A DNA stretch of 64,000 bases from Caecitellus pseudoparvulus. Taxonomy: Eukaryota; Bigyra: Bicosoecida. The stretch spans positions 62,001-126,000 of the forward strand of contig CBFFRQ010000087.1 in NCBI GenBank assembly GCA_965644315.1, given 5' to 3'. Positions 9,346 through 20,727 of this stretch are shown piece after piece. The translations under genes and the position numbers were made by a program. The notes under the pieces were generated by a model. That model ran no database searches, was not told the DNA's origin, and saw only the letters and a list, made by a program, of their open reading frames with translations. Within the stretch, counting starts at the first letter, position 1. Each line of letters opens with the position of its first letter.

Positions 9346-11128
9346 ATGGCAGCCAAGCCACAAGCCCCAGAAGGACCCAGCAGCAGCAAAGAAGGCATCA
9401 AGGAGTGGGTACGCATTCAACCTACAGCCAGCACGCAGCTTGAGTACTTCTTCAACACCCGGACCAAGGTACGCAGTGCTGCCCGCCTGCCGCTCCGCAC
9501 ATGCACACAAAGTGCACTGCACCTGCACAGGAAGTGGCATGGGAAGTCCCAGGACGAGGTGCTGGTGCTGAACTCCAGCTTCAAGTCTGGAAAGGCGTCC
9601 AAGAAAGTGCATCCAGTGCCTGGTCGTCGTCCCACTTGCTGCCTCCGAGCATCCGCAGTGTGCACGGCCTGGAGCGCAGCTCTGGCCTTGCACATCCCAT
9701 GGCGATGAGAACGACAGACCACGGGGTCAAGGGGTGGCTCGCCTACAAGATAGAAGTGGGCTTTGACACTGGCTGGCACAAGCGCTTCGTCGTCATCCGC
9801 TTCAACTCCGGAGAACTCACCATGTACCGCCACGACCCAACCTTTGCGCTGCTCAAGTACAATGCCACACAGCAGCCTGACACGTCCCTCAGGCTGCACG
9901 CTTGCGCCTGCAAAGCTGCAAACGCAGATGACCTCGTGGAGTGCCCGCCCCCACGGTCAGGGACACGCGCGCACGTACACACGGCGGGCCGGGACAAGTC
10001 TCGGGGCTTCGTGCTCGTCTCATCCGTCACAACCTTCACATTCTCCTTGCTTTGGGAAGACGATGACCTTCGACACTGGATTCGAGCGGTGTCCACAGCA
10101 AGTGGTCGGGTTCGCATCAACTCACGCCAGTCCGTCTGTGACGCTGCTACTGTGCCCCTCCTTGCCGCGGTGCGCTCCACTGACGTCGGACCACCCACAC
10201 GCCTTCCGAGCCTCCCTGAAGCACACACACCAGCCCCTTCCAGAGCGCTAGAGAGCTCTGAGCTCACAACAGGTGGAAGCAAGGGCAACGTTGTGCCGAC
10301 TGTGACCGTCTTGTACCAGGCTGGAGCAGTCAGCGGAGCATGGCGGCGGTGCCTGCTGCACTTGCATGCTGACACTGGGCTCGTGAAGGTGCGACAGGAA
10401 CCAACACAGTGGTGCAAGTCGTCCACACAGACACGATTACTTGCCATGGCATACTGCCCTTCCATTCACCTCAGGAGGGGCTGCCAGCACTCGGCTTTAC
10501 GAGACCTGCCTGCCTTGCAGATTCGGGCTTCGCCCGCGATCGCAGCTCCCTCCACCACCCTCATCCTCCCGAGTCACCATCTGCTAGATGACTGGTATGA
10601 CTTGCGTGCCACCCCGCACAGAACACCCCTGCCAACCTGCAACATCTCTCCTATCGCAGGGAATGGAAGCTTGTCAGCACAGCGCAAAAATGTGACGCAG
10701 AGCGCGGAGCAGCAACGAAGCCGCCCCCACCCACCACCACCTCCCTTCTCTCACCTGGACACCCTGCTTGGCAGCATGGCTCGTTGGAGGTGGCTTCAGC
10801 TGGACTTCTGTGGACGGCAGGACCTCCCAGACAACTCAGCGCTGCGGCGCTGTGCTGCGCCACTCGAGTCAACCGCAAACAGGCCTTTCATCTTGAAGCA
10901 GACACCCCCATTGCCTGCATTCTCGCACCAACTCACGTGCGAAAGCCACCAGAACGATTCTGTCTGGCAGTGGGCGGAGGGAAGCAAACAAGCCTTTTTG
11001 CCTTCCCAAACGAATCCTCCTTACAGGACTGGTACCTGTATGTCGTGCACCTGCAACACGCGACCAGACAGTACCCCAGGGATCGAGCTCTACCCAGACC
11101 AGGACACTCTGCACAGTCTCAACACTGA
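9346..11128 (+). CDS. WW domain plus three PH domains, adaptor-like protein
   Basis: Four exons: 9346-9468, 9531-10388, 10431-10594, 10660-11128 (537 aa). Removing the first 62-nt intron (GTACGC...CACAG) rejoins a WW domain whose first Trp and aromatic YFFN lie in exon 1 and whose last W..P lies in exon 2, which is strong support. PH1 spans about 106-229 (VKGWLAYKIE ... LRHWIRAVSTAS), PH2 about 297-392, ending LLDDWEWKLVS only after the 65-nt third intron is removed, and PH3 about 420-515 (RFCLAVGGGKQT ... LQDWYLYVVHLQHA). The second intron (42 nt) is in frame, so its exact acceptor is less certain. PH domains usually bind phosphoinositides or proteins; WW binds proline motifs; so a membrane-recruited adaptor is likely. 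The start is the first ATG in frame. Confidence 0.75.
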
Positions 11129-14100
11129 CAACAAGACTATTCGCCCATCTCTATCAACAAGCATTGAAGCGCCTTTCTCTACTCTGCAACTAAGCGTATA
11201 TGTACGCACTATCAATGAATCCTAGCTTTGAGCCACACAGTTCCTCGCCAACAAGCTGAACTTCACAGCTGCGACTCTCGTCAATGCTGGACTGAACCAC
11301 ACAAAGGCACAAGCAACGCAAGGTTCTGCAGATGCGTACCCTTGAGTTACTCACGGAATCAGAGCGATTGTGATGCATGATACCCTGTCGCACCTTCACG
11401 ATTCGCACCAACTTGTGCTTGTGAAGTCAACATCTTGGAACGATGAGCGGTCTTTCTTGCAACCAAAACTCGAAAGACTGCGACAGCCCCAAATCCCTGC
11501 AGTCGATCCGGCCGACAGAAGCACCTTTGAACGTCTTTCGCAAGCGCAACAATAGGGTGGAAAGCAACTTTGATAAAAACGCGCGAGAACTACTTGAACT
11601 AGACACCTCTGCTTCACATAGGCGGCGTTGATGCCGAAAAAGTGACACACGATGAATGGGAAGTTCTCACATGTTTGCATTGAGCACGCCTCTTTGTCAT
11701 TGACTTTCAAGAGTGCTGAGTTTGTGTGGCGTTCCGTCGTAGCCACAAACACTTATCAAAGTTGATGATAAATATGCAATGCTGAAAGAAAACATAAGCT
11801 CAGACTTGGGTATCGGCTCAAAAGAATATCTGCGATTGCATGTTTGGATGTCCCGCCATTCAAAGAGAAAGACGTATGACAAAATTTGAACCGGGCGGAC
11901 GAAAAGAAAGCACTTCGGAATCGCACAAACCTCAGATTTTAGCTCTTAGACAAGAACATGCAACGTGAAGCTTGGAAAAGGATCGGCTACACTCCCGAGG
12001 CAGGACCGTTGCTCCCTTGCAGAATAACCACACTTTCTTTTAATCACACATTAGCAAACCACTCTTTCCATTTCCACTTGCCGCAAAACGTTCAGATAAG
12101 AGCCACTGGAAGGAAGAGGACAGATGTGCAGACTCGTGGAAGACTTGTCCGACGACTTTTCAAATGCAAGGCTGTGCCTGTTTTGGATTTACAAGCACAA
12201 CAATCTCGAACTAGGCCATGTGCAAGGGATGTCACCCTGAGCAAGAAAACATTCGGCCTTTTGGTCTTTTTGAACACTATATCGTCGTAACCTATTCATG
12301 GGCTGACAGAAACGCATCACGGCTCGCATCTTATTGCAAGCTTCTTGAAAGAAGGCTCTCATGCCAGATTCATAAACCCACACGGAGAACAACTGCCACT
12401 TGATGCCCAAAATTGACGTGCAATAATTTTGTGGCTTGACCTGGTCAATGATTGCAAACAATAAGTCACTAATGATTTGATCTATCGATCAATTGAGATC
12501 GCTTGCTCGAGAAAAAGCGGAGTTTAATCAGGACGGAGATTTGACCTAAAACATCTTGCCCGTGTACCAAACACACAAAGTGTCTCGTCTTTCACTGCAC
12601 TTTTTGGCCCTGTTCTCGACATGGTCGTTAAACCGCAGCATAGATAAGAATTGCTCGCAACATAAATGCTTCCACTCAACAAAGCTACTAGCGAGGCTAC
12701 GTCCAAAAATGCCTTCTTTTCATAATATTGCTTCAAGGTGTCGGGAAGAGTCAGTGTGCTCCTCGCACCCGTTCACTTTTGCATGAATGTGAAGTGTGCT
12801 GCGTGCCTGAAACATTGATGCTCGCTGCAGATATGTCGAGACGCTTGACAAAATGTACAATTACGTGGGGAAAGTAGACCTCGCATTAACATACTCGCTA
12901 CCCCTCATGTCTCAAAGGCTCCTTTAGGGGTTGATGGAAATCTTGAGAGACAAAGCCTAAACTCCTTCGATTATTGGACTACTATTCCCACTTTCGAAAA
13001 GTTCTTGAAACCGAGCCGCAAGGTTTGAATCGTTCTGCACAATTTAGTGTCTCATTTCACATTGGCAAGAGGGCAAAAGCCCTTGCAAGTTGTAGTAGTC
13101 TTCACTTCTTTGATTTGTATCAGTGTCATGGGTCAGAATTTTGCAGAGCACAGACGCACGCAAAAGACTCTTGTGGTGTTCTGTTTGCAAGAGTTGCTTC
13201 GACAGATTGGACTGATAGCAGCTTTTGGTCTGCTGGTAGGATTCTGAAAGGCCTACTGTTTCAGAATGTCGAGTGTAAAGGGCGCAACAAATCATCTTCG
13301 TCAGATATGTTGGTCGGACATTCCGAGCAAGTGCGCTTGCCTGCGTTTGCTGTAGTGGTCGGGGGTGCTCTGTTTAGTTTTCCTTCCGTTTGGAAGGCAA
13401 GCTCTCAAGGTCGTGGACATCAGAGCTGGCCACTTTGCACTAAAGTTTTACCATTGGATGATGTTCACACTCCTTAGTGCTCAGTGTAAGGCTTGTTGGT
13501 TTGGGGAATAGCATTCGTTCGTTGTGGATGTGATCGTGGTTCCTCGCCTTGGTGCCGGGCTCTTGCTCGCAGCATGGGCTGGATTCGGGCATTCAGCTGG
13601 GAGGGCGTGAAATTTGCTTAGGATGGATTGACCAAAGAGGCTTGTGTATGTTGTTTAAGGTGCTATTGTGGCTGAGCTGTGGTCAAAGGTGGAAAAGCCG
13701 AGCTGTATGCTTGTGCAGCACATTCCTCGCCTGGATTTTTTTGGTGTGAAAGGCTTGTGGACGCCTGGCAAGGGCATCATATTCATGATCGTAATTTTTA
13801 CTCTGTGCAGCACTCATCACAATTGGACTCTGGTGACTTTAAAGAAAGAAAACGACCGTGAATAGGACGAACTTGATGCGCATGTCTGCCAGATTCACTT
13901 TGTGTCTTCCCTCAGTGTGTGTTGATGAGTTTTTCGACAAAACTACAAAACTTGGCATTCGACTGTCTTTCCTCACACACTGCGTGAGTGGTTCTTCGCA
14001 CGCGTGTGATAGTTGATGCGCTTTTTGCTGTCAAGCAGCGGGCGGTGGCGTCTGTTTTTTCACTCGAGCTGTGTGCGCTTTGCTTGGCCGTGGAGCTGAG

Positions 14101-14144
14101 GCGCAAGGATTGTGACAAGGGCTTGAGCGCATCAAGGGTGCGCC
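11129..14144. other. Gene-free, lower-GC stretch with a base-skew switch
   Basis: About 3 kb without a credible coding region: all open frames are short, overlap on both strands, and lack domain-like text or the C/G-ending codons of the neighbours. GC is visibly lower (38-57% in lines I counted, against roughly 60-70% in nearby genes). The left half is A/C-rich on the plus strand (line 11461: A21 C21 G12 T6); the right half is G/T-rich (line 13621: G21 T21 A12 C6; line 13501: G22 T20 C12 A6). The switch is near 12.9-13.1 kb, beside a weak imperfect stem (tgtctcaa at 12908, ttgagagaca at 12943). No tRNA, rRNA or snRNA was recognised. Candidate roles: replication origin, centromeric segment, or a long non-coding RNA locus. 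Confidence 0.6.
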
Positions 14145-14836
14145 ATGTCAACTTCTGATGGTCGGGGGTTCCAAGTTCTCATTCACAGCTGGGCGGCGTT
14201 GCAGGTGAGTGTGGCACGCTTGGGCGGGTAGCTAGCGCACCCCATCGCAGCTTCGCTGCGCACTGCACGTGCTGCACAGGGTGATGTATCAGGTGCAAGT
14301 GCCGAGGACGTTGGTAAAAGCATGTCATGCTTGGGAGAGAGTGTTGGACGTCGGTTGTCTGAGCGGTGAGGAGGTTGGGCGGCTGCGAGTGTGTGGCGTG
14401 TTGGGGCAAAATCCGCACCGCGTGCCGCAGGCTGTGCTTGTTGAAGCCTCGACTGGGCAAGGCACTGGACATCATCCGTTTCCTGTGCAAGGACGTGTGG
14501 ATGTCTCTGTTCGGGAAGAGTGTGGACAAGCTGCAAACCAACCACAACGGCGTGTTTGTGCTGCAGGATGCGTGCCACCCGCCGCTGCTGCTGCTGTCTG
14601 CGCCAGACGGCGACACTGGTGTGCGGTCCCTGCCGTACATGCTGTTCTACTGCGGCTTGTTACAGGGCGTGCTGGGTGCATTCGGCTGCCCTGCCAGCGT
14701 GCACGCGGAGGTGCGGGGCACGCGCTGCGTGTACCAAGTGCGCATGACAGCTGTGGGCGGTGACGCCCCAGCTGCGCCCGGCAAGGGCAGCGGCGGCAAA
14801 GTCAGCGCGGCAGAAGCAAGCGCCAAGCAGGGGTGA
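14145..14836 (+). CDS. TRAPPC6: TRAPP complex subunit 6 (TRAPPC6/Trs33 family)
   Basis: Three exons, 14145-14204, 14280-14365 and 14431-14836, give 183 aa (family usually 150-175). Introns of 75 and 65 nt start GTGAGT and GTGAGG and end CACAG and CGCAG. Splicing joins three different frames into one family-like sequence: the SCLGESVGRRLSER segment matches the family's L..G..VG..L.ER, followed by the hallmark region DIIRFLCKDVWMSLFGK, TNHNGVFVLQD and a C-terminal CGLLQGVLGAFGC with the conserved strand HAEV. TRAPPC6 is a small alpha/beta subunit of the TRAPP GEF for Rab1/Ypt1 at the Golgi. The last 20 residues are a Gly/Ala/Lys-rich tail not typical of the family. Its stop is 18 bp from the end of the convergent SANT gene. 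Confidence 0.9.
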
Positions 14837-14853
14837 TGCATCGAGTGGCCTTG

Positions 14854-17808
14854 TCACTGTCGGCTGTCCTGCAGTGCCAGCTGCGCCAGAGCCCAGGCAG
14901 TGCTGGCGGCAGCCGCGGCGGAGAGGTTGTTTTGCCGCAGTGCCACCTCAACTGCGGCCGCGGGGGGAGAGTCATCAGAGTCCACTGTGCCGTGTTTGAG
15001 CAGCGCACTACACTGTCGCAATGCAGCTTCAGCAGTGACCAGTGCATCCCACAGTGTGGGAGGGGCATCCCCCGTGGGCAGTGGCAGGGGCGGGTGTTCT
15101 GTGCCGCCGGCGCCCCACGCTGCTCCACAAAGCACCACTGTGGCCAGTATTCCCGCAGCTGCCAGCCACGGGTCTGGCGGGTGCGCACCTCCTGCACTCC
15201 ACAGCTTCTGCACGTCCGCGCTGTGTCGGTGGACAGTCTGTGCGACGGGGGCTTGTGGAGGTTGGCGGGTTTCCCCGCCATCACGGAAACTGACTCTGAG
15301 CAGTGCGCCAAACACAGCGGTGCCCAAGTGCCAGCCCCCCTTCCGGGCCTTGCGCAGGGCAGTGACTGTCTTGGCCACGGCAGGGGCCTTGCCAGGCACA
15401 GGCAGCCCCGCCAGGGCTAGTTTCTTGAAGAAACGCTGGCACCGCGACGCGACCTGAGCAGCGCTGCGACCCCCAAGCGACTGCCCGATGGCCCGCCAAC
15501 GGTCGTTGGCAGAGCCGTACGGGCGTGTGGGCACGGCGTGCAGGCACACTTCCAGATTGCGCTGTTCAGCGGCAGTCCATGCTGTGGAGGTGTTGGGCTC
15601 TGGCGATGCGCTGGGGGCATGCGTTGTGGGTGGGTGCGCGCTGCTGCGCCCTGGCTCGGGGAGCTTGTCTGCACTGCTCTGTTGTCGCGTTGTGCCCGTT
15701 GGCGACGCTGCAGGGCCAAGCTGGCGTACGATGTGGGCGAAAGGCATGCCGCCCCAAGGCAGCGCCGGCACGACGAGCAGCCCCCTGTGACTCCGAGTCA
15801 CGGCTGAGCGTTTCGGGAGCGGTTGCGGGCTTGGGCCGCCCACGCCGGCACCCGGCGTGCCGTCCACACTTGAAATGTCAGAAGCCCACGCATCCAGCAC
15901 AACGGAGTTCTCCAGGGCGGGTGGGGGTTTGCGTGTGTCCTCCCAGTCGGGCTGTGGCTGAGCGCTTGGCGCAGCATGCATAGCTCGTTCTGTCGGGTGG
16001 CTGGCACGGGGTTCAGCTGCGCAGAGAATGGTGAGTGGCAGCGGCGGCAGCACTACAGGGGGCTCTGTGCAGGTCAGCACGCTGGCATGGTGTGGGAGGA
16101 AGGGCGCTAGAGTGGCGGGGGGAGTGTGCGTCAGGCACGCCGTCGGCAGTGCTGGTCGCAGGTGCAACGCATGGGGCGGCAGCAGATGCGCCCAGCCCCA
16201 CCAAGGCGGCAGTGCAGCTGTTGCACCGTGAGAGGCAGCCCTCTGCATGGCGTTTTGCAGAATGTATGCAGCCGCTGCTGCCAGTTGAGGGGGGGTGACG
16301 CCGGGGGCTTGGGGGGGAGGCAGTGGCGACGGCCTGGCGAGCACGCCCCCGAGGCGGCTGTTCAGGTGACTCCACATGACCCGACTGACTCGGTGCTTGG
16401 TGTGGAAGGGGCATGCCAGGCGGGACAGGGGGCAAGGACCCGACAGGGGCGCAGGCAGGACCCTGCCACACCGCTGGCGCCACTGCGTTGCGGTCACTCC
16501 TTGCACCACCGCATTCACACGCACCACACAGCGCCCCCTTCTACCTCTGCAAGCCACACGCGCCCACAGGCGGGGTGCTCGTGTGGGCGTGGGTGCGGGT
16601 GCAGGGGCTGTGCCAGGCACCTGCTGCGCGCACGCTTGTTGTGGTGCGTTTTGCGGCCAGGCGGCGCTGCCGATGCGCAGGGCTGGCAGGCGGCCTGGGT
16701 GCCACTTGCCCGGCTGTGGGCGACGCTTGCTGCCGACACTGAGCACAGTGCCCTCACTCAGCCCCAGCGAGTCCACAGCTTGCATCATGGCTCTGGCTAG
16801 TGTGCTGGGCATGCTGGACCAAGCGTCGGGTCGCTGTCGCTTGCGACCCCCCGCCACACCGCTAGGGGCGTTTTCGAACGAAACCGTCCGCGGTGCTGTC
16901 GGGTTCAGCTGCGAGGGGGAGCTGCCGCGGGCGATGTGGGCCCACCGGGCTGTGGCTGCAGCCGCGGCAGCGGCCGACATGCGCCCACCCCGCATCACAG
17001 CGCCATCAGAGCTGAGGCCACCTGCCCCCTCCACTTCCGTCTCCCCACCGCTGGCGTCACTGTGAGCGGCTGTGTCTGGGTGTGCAGGGACAGTTCCGCC
17101 CCGTTCCGGCGGAATAACGGCGCTGTGGTGTTTGAACCGGACGTGACGGGGCGTGCCGCTGGGCTGGGCAGGGGAGGGGGGTGGCTCGCTGAAGCCGACT
17201 GTGCGGCGGTGCCGACTGTGCAGGCCTCGACGCTGTGCTGCGTTCTTCCCGGCTGTGACTCCATCTGGTGCCAGCGGGTGACTCATCGCGGAGGCTGCCA
17301 GGTGCAGCGACCGCATGCGGTCCGAGCCAGTGTCCGAATGGGCGACAGTCGCCCCACCACCCTCTCCGACGCTGGCAGTGCCTGCGGGGGCTGCCAGCGA
17401 CCACAGCTGGTCGCTCGTGCGACCAAGGCGACTCGACGGGCTGCCTGGAAGCGAGGCGGCGAGCAGCGGAGGCGGAGTGGGCAAGCCAATACGCCCTGAC
17501 ATGCTGCGCGCAGAAGGCGCCCCGAACGCGGAGAAAGGCGTGAAGTCCTGGTCGGGCAGGGTGGCGGCGCCCCACAGACGATGGGAGCTTGGACTGGTGG
17601 GCCGGCTGGTTGCCGAGCCAGCACTGCGGTGGGCCATGCCAGGCCACAGGGGGCCGCGTAGCGATGCCAAGGATGGCACCGAAGCAAGGCTGCCAGCACC
17701 GTCCGAGATGTACCCTGACCTCCGGCGGGCCTTGGGCGGTGGCGGCGCCGAGGTGTCCACTCGTGGCGCTGGGCCGTGCTCTGCCCCATCGCTGGGCTTG
17801 TGTTGCAT
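14854..17808 (-). CDS. ZZZ3-like SANT/Myb-domain protein, about 984 aa
   Basis: The frame extends back to 17979, but the ATG at 17808 (MQHKPSDG...) is the better start; the extra N-terminal codons look untranslated. Most of the protein is Ser/Pro/Ala-rich and disordered. A SANT/Myb repeat lies at about residues 735-805: TAWTAAEQRNLE, then RWRAIGQSLGGRSAAQVASR and FFKKLALAGLPVPG. The combination of ...QVASR.Q.F and AG.PVPG is characteristic of the SANT domain of ZZZ3, a DNA/histone-binding subunit of the ATAC acetyltransferase complex in animals and of related plant proteins. No ZZ zinc finger is visible, so it may be a different nuclear factor of the same SANT subfamily. The middle region (about 15.9-16.7 kb) could hide in-frame introns; this is unresolved. 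Confidence 0.68.
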   Translation of the reverse strand: MQHKPSDGAEHGPAPRVDTSAPPPPKARRRSGYISDGAGSLASVPSLASLRGPLWPGMAHRSAGSATSRPTSPSSHRLWGAATLPDQDFTPFSAFGAPSARSMSGRIGLPTPPPLLAASLPGSPSSRLGRTSDQLWSLAAPAGTASVGEGGGATVAHSDTGSDRMRSLHLAASAMSHPLAPDGVTAGKNAAQRRGLHSRHRRTVGFSEPPPSPAQPSGTPRHVRFKHHSAVIPPERGGTVPAHPDTAAHSDASGGETEVEGAGGLSSDGAVMRGGRMSAAAAAAATARWAHIARGSSPSQLNPTAPRTVSFENAPSGVAGGRKRQRPDAWSSMPSTLARAMMQAVDSLGLSEGTVLSVGSKRRPQPGKWHPGRLPALRIGSAAWPQNAPQQACAQQVPGTAPAPAPTPTRAPRLWARVACRGRRGRCVVRVNAVVQGVTATQWRQRCGRVLPAPLSGPCPLSRLACPFHTKHRVSRVMWSHLNSRLGGVLARPSPLPPPQAPGVTPPQLAAAAAYILQNAMQRAASHGATAALPPWWGWAHLLPPHALHLRPALPTACLTHTPPATLAPFLPHHASVLTCTEPPVVLPPLPLTILCAAEPRASHPTERAMHAAPSAQPQPDWEDTRKPPPALENSVVLDAWASDISSVDGTPGAGVGGPSPQPLPKRSAVTRSHRGLLVVPALPWGGMPFAHIVRQLGPAASPTGTTRQQSSADKLPEPGRSSAHPPTTHAPSASPEPNTSTAWTAAEQRNLEVCLHAVPTRPYGSANDRWRAIGQSLGGRSAAQVASRCQRFFKKLALAGLPVPGKAPAVAKTVTALRKARKGGWHLGTAVFGALLRVSFRDGGETRQPPQAPVAQTVHRHSADVQKLWSAGGAHPPDPWLAAAGILATVVLCGAAWGAGGTEHPPLPLPTGDAPPTLWDALVTAEAALRQCSALLKHGTVDSDDSPPAAAVEVALRQNNLSAAAAASTAWALAQLALQDSRQ

Positions 17809-18093
17809 CTTTGCCGAGAGCTTGCACAGGAATGTAGGCCTTGGATAGCTGTGAATAATCCTGATAGCACGTTGCAGTACCTGATTCGGGAGGGATGCGC
17901 GTTGCGGGTGGAGAAAGCGAGCCACAATGCCACCGCAGCGTTTCGCCTGCGTTGCGTTTGTCCCTGGCAGACAACCCACGCTGCAGGGGTCTGGTACGGC
18001 AACAAAAGCCCATCAAGGCAGATGTTGGTACCGATTAATAAGATGACAAGTGAATTTGGAAACACGCAGTGCTCATGCGCAACAGCTCAGTCC

Positions 18094-18972
18094 TCAGCGC
18101 CCCTTGGGGTACACTGGTCTAGCCAGCACCTGCGCCACCTCGTCAACCAGTCGCCGTGACCGCAGCACGGCATCCTCGGCAAGGCCCTGATGCTCAACCC
18201 CTTCACAACCATCAAGCGGCACACCTACAGCGGCTGCGAGCCCCGCCAAGGCCGGCGTGCCCACGCCGGCTCTGTGCGGTGACCCGGCGGGTGGCGGCTC
18301 CTGCAGCGCAAACGCAGCATCCGATGCACGCCCCAAGGCCAAGCGCGCTGACTTCGCCACAGCGTCCAGACTGGCTTCCACATCGGTAGGGCTGTGCACA
18401 CACTGATGCTGCCGCTTCCCACGCAGAGCCAAGAGGCTGCCCTCAGCAGCGATGGAGGAAGATAGCGTGCGTTGGGCTTGCTGCACCGCCCGTGAGAACT
18501 CCTCACCATGACTGGGCCCTCCGAGGGCATGTGAGCCGTCCAGGTCTTGTATGGGCAAGTGTGTGGCCCGGTCTGCGGCCGCTGCCTGCACTAAGCTGTG
18601 CAGCTGTGAGGGTCGCGCGGGGAGGCGGTGCTGCTTGGCAACCAACGCTGGCTGGTCGGGAGCTGGGCTGCTTCATACCTGAGGGAGAGGCACGAAGGAG
18701 CCATGCAGTACTGCTTCATGTATCTGATGCAACTGAGGCGCTGCTTCCTGGAGCTCTGCAAAGGCCTGCAAGCCAAGGGGAGCGTGGGTGGGCTGCCTGG
18801 CGTTGCGGTGGCGTTTCAGCCAACTCACAGCTGCCAGTTCTCCCTGGTCACTCTGAAGTGCCTTGAGGGTACTTCGCAGATCTTCTACACTGGACCTCAG
18901 CTCATCCACCGTGTCCTGCCGCTGCTCCAGATCTTGCCCCAAACGTGCCACACGGCGCTGTGTGCTGTCCAT
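18094..18972 (-). CDS. Coiled-coil hypothetical protein, about 267 aa
   Basis: Two exons, 18972-18679 and 18603-18094, joined across a 75-nt intron (CTCAG|GTATGA ... CTCACAG), keep phase and give 267 aa. The start ATG at 18972 gives MDSTQRRVARLGQDLEQRQD, a classic heptad coiled coil that runs through about residue 45. The second exon is helical, Ala-rich and moderately charged with a Gly/Pro loop. There is no signal peptide or enzyme motif. The size and two-coil layout recall small subunits of nuclear pore, Mediator or tethering complexes, but I cannot assign one. The gene is divergent from the secreted esterase, with 174 bp between starts. Confidence 0.5.
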
Positions 18973-19146
18973 GCTTCGGCAGGGGCTCTTGGCCAGCACA
19001 ATTCGCACTCGCGTCCACAAAAGCAAATTCTATCACACCACACCGTCCCGTGCGCTGGCAAGACACCGCTTCTGAAATCTAAGCTCAGATCTGTATTGTT
19101 CCTCCGTTGGCTTCAGTACCCTCTCTGCGTAGCACACGTGGTGGCC

Positions 19147-20636
19147 ATGGGCTCGCCTTGGCCGCAGGCGACTCTGCTTGCCGTGGGTGTCCTTGCAGCT
19201 GTGGCGACTGCTGCCGCCGCTAGCCCACACGCACGCACTGAGGCGGACCAGCCGTCATGGCTTACAATCACAGCATGGTGAGACTGTCCTTGCGCGCTGT
19301 GCTCCCAGCCATGCCGGGCAGGCTGAGAGTTGTGCGCTTTCAGCCATGCACCCACACCACGTGCATTTCACTCGCTCCGTGCAAAGGTACCCCAACGAAG
19401 TCCGTATCTTTCCCATCTGCACACCATTCTTACAGCAGGTGGCTGTGTCGGCGCCCCCATTGCTGAGCTCACAACCCACCGCTCCCCGGCTCTGCGCAGC
19501 AACTCCCCCCCGGCAGCCAGCTGTACCTGCGAGGTGATGGTCAGGGGCTTTCGTGGGAGAAGGGCCAGGCCATGGTTCCCAGTGGTGTCGACCAATGGTC
19601 CCTTAAGCTGCCTCTTTCGCGGGCCAGCCCCGCACACCTGCAGGTAAAGTGCCTCGTGGACGACTCCGTGTGGCAAATTGGCCCCAACACTGACCTGGAC
19701 CTGCAGCCCCTGTGGGCTGCAAATGCTTCCGTCACGGCAGCTGCCACTGCGTCCATCACGCCTGGCTTTTTTGTCAAGTCTGGCACCGTGCAGCTGCACG
19801 CGTTGAGTGCAGCGTATTCGCCAGAATTGCAGAATGTGCGTGAAGTCTCAGCGTACCTCCCCCCAGCCTACGTGGAGAACAAGTACGCCGTGTTCCCAGT
19901 CCTGATCATGCACGATGGGCAGAACCTGTTCGCTGCAAACGAGTCAGCATTTGGCACTGCTTGGATGATCCAAGACACCATGGACACCCTCATCGCTGAG
20001 GGGGACATGCAGCAGGTTGTCGTGGTGGGCGTGGCCAACGTCGGCGCCAACAGGACGTATGAGTACACGTATGACGTGGACCCAACTGTGCACGACGGTG
20101 GAGGTGCTGATGCATACCTGGACTTCCTGGAACTGAACCTGTATCCTTGGATTCAGGCGACTTACCGAGTGCAGCCTCTGGTCCCTGGCATTGGCCCATC
20201 GGCCTCACGGTGGAGCATGATTGGCTCGTCGCTGGGCGGGCTCCTCTCCTGCTACGCTGGGTGGACACGCCCCAACATCTACGGGAAGGTCGGCTGCATG
20301 TCCAGCTCCTTCTGGTGGAACAACGAAAGCTTCAACAACACAATCTTGGAGACGCCCCCCTCTGTCGGCCCACCGCACCCGGACGTCGTGTTCTACCTCG
20401 ACTCAGGGAATGCTGGCCCAGACAACGATGACGTCGTGCAGACGACCACTGTCTTCAAGCACCTTCTGGCAGACGGGTACACTCGCAATGAGACGGTTTT
20501 TCACTACGTGCAGCCTGGGGGTCAGCACAATGAGTACTATTGGGGGAAGCGCTTTGACGTGCCCTGCAAAGCACTCTTCCCCCCCGCAGCGCAAGCTGTG
20601 CTGCCCATGCACACAGGCGACTACGTGCATGCGTAG
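19147..20636 (+). CDS. Secreted esterase (esterase D / Fes-like alpha-beta hydrolase)
   Basis: The ATG at 19147 opens a signal peptide (basic-poor start, then ATLLAVGVLAAVATAAAAS). A consistent splice model is 19147-19277, 19344-19386, 19500-20636 (436 aa); the 43-nt middle exon is the least certain part. After it comes a small beta-rich region (QLYLRGDGQGLSW ... DDSVWQIG) resembling carbohydrate-binding or N-terminal lids in this family. The catalytic domain has PVLIMHDGQNLF, the nucleophile elbow GSSLGG (Ser near residue 300) and a C-terminal His in GGQHNEYYW (near 398). These fit the putative esterase family PF00756 (enterochelin esterase, esterase D-like), serine hydrolases of ester bonds. 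Several N-x-S/T sites suit a secreted glycoprotein. Substrate unknown. Confidence 0.8.
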
Positions 20637-20727
20637 AAATCGGCTGAATTACCGCTTGCAATGCATGACGTGCCTGCTCATCAAGTTTCTGTCGTGGGGG
20701 CGGTCAGGCCGCCCGGCCACTTTCGCG

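Noticed and set aside
12974-13477. 167-codon plus frame in the gene-free region
   Set aside because: Overlaps minus frames of similar length, codon use is unlike neighbours, no domain text; chance in a lower-GC area.
17809-17979. N-terminal extension of the SANT gene to 17979
   Set aside because: The extra codons are mixed and include no conserved text; a better ATG follows at 17808.
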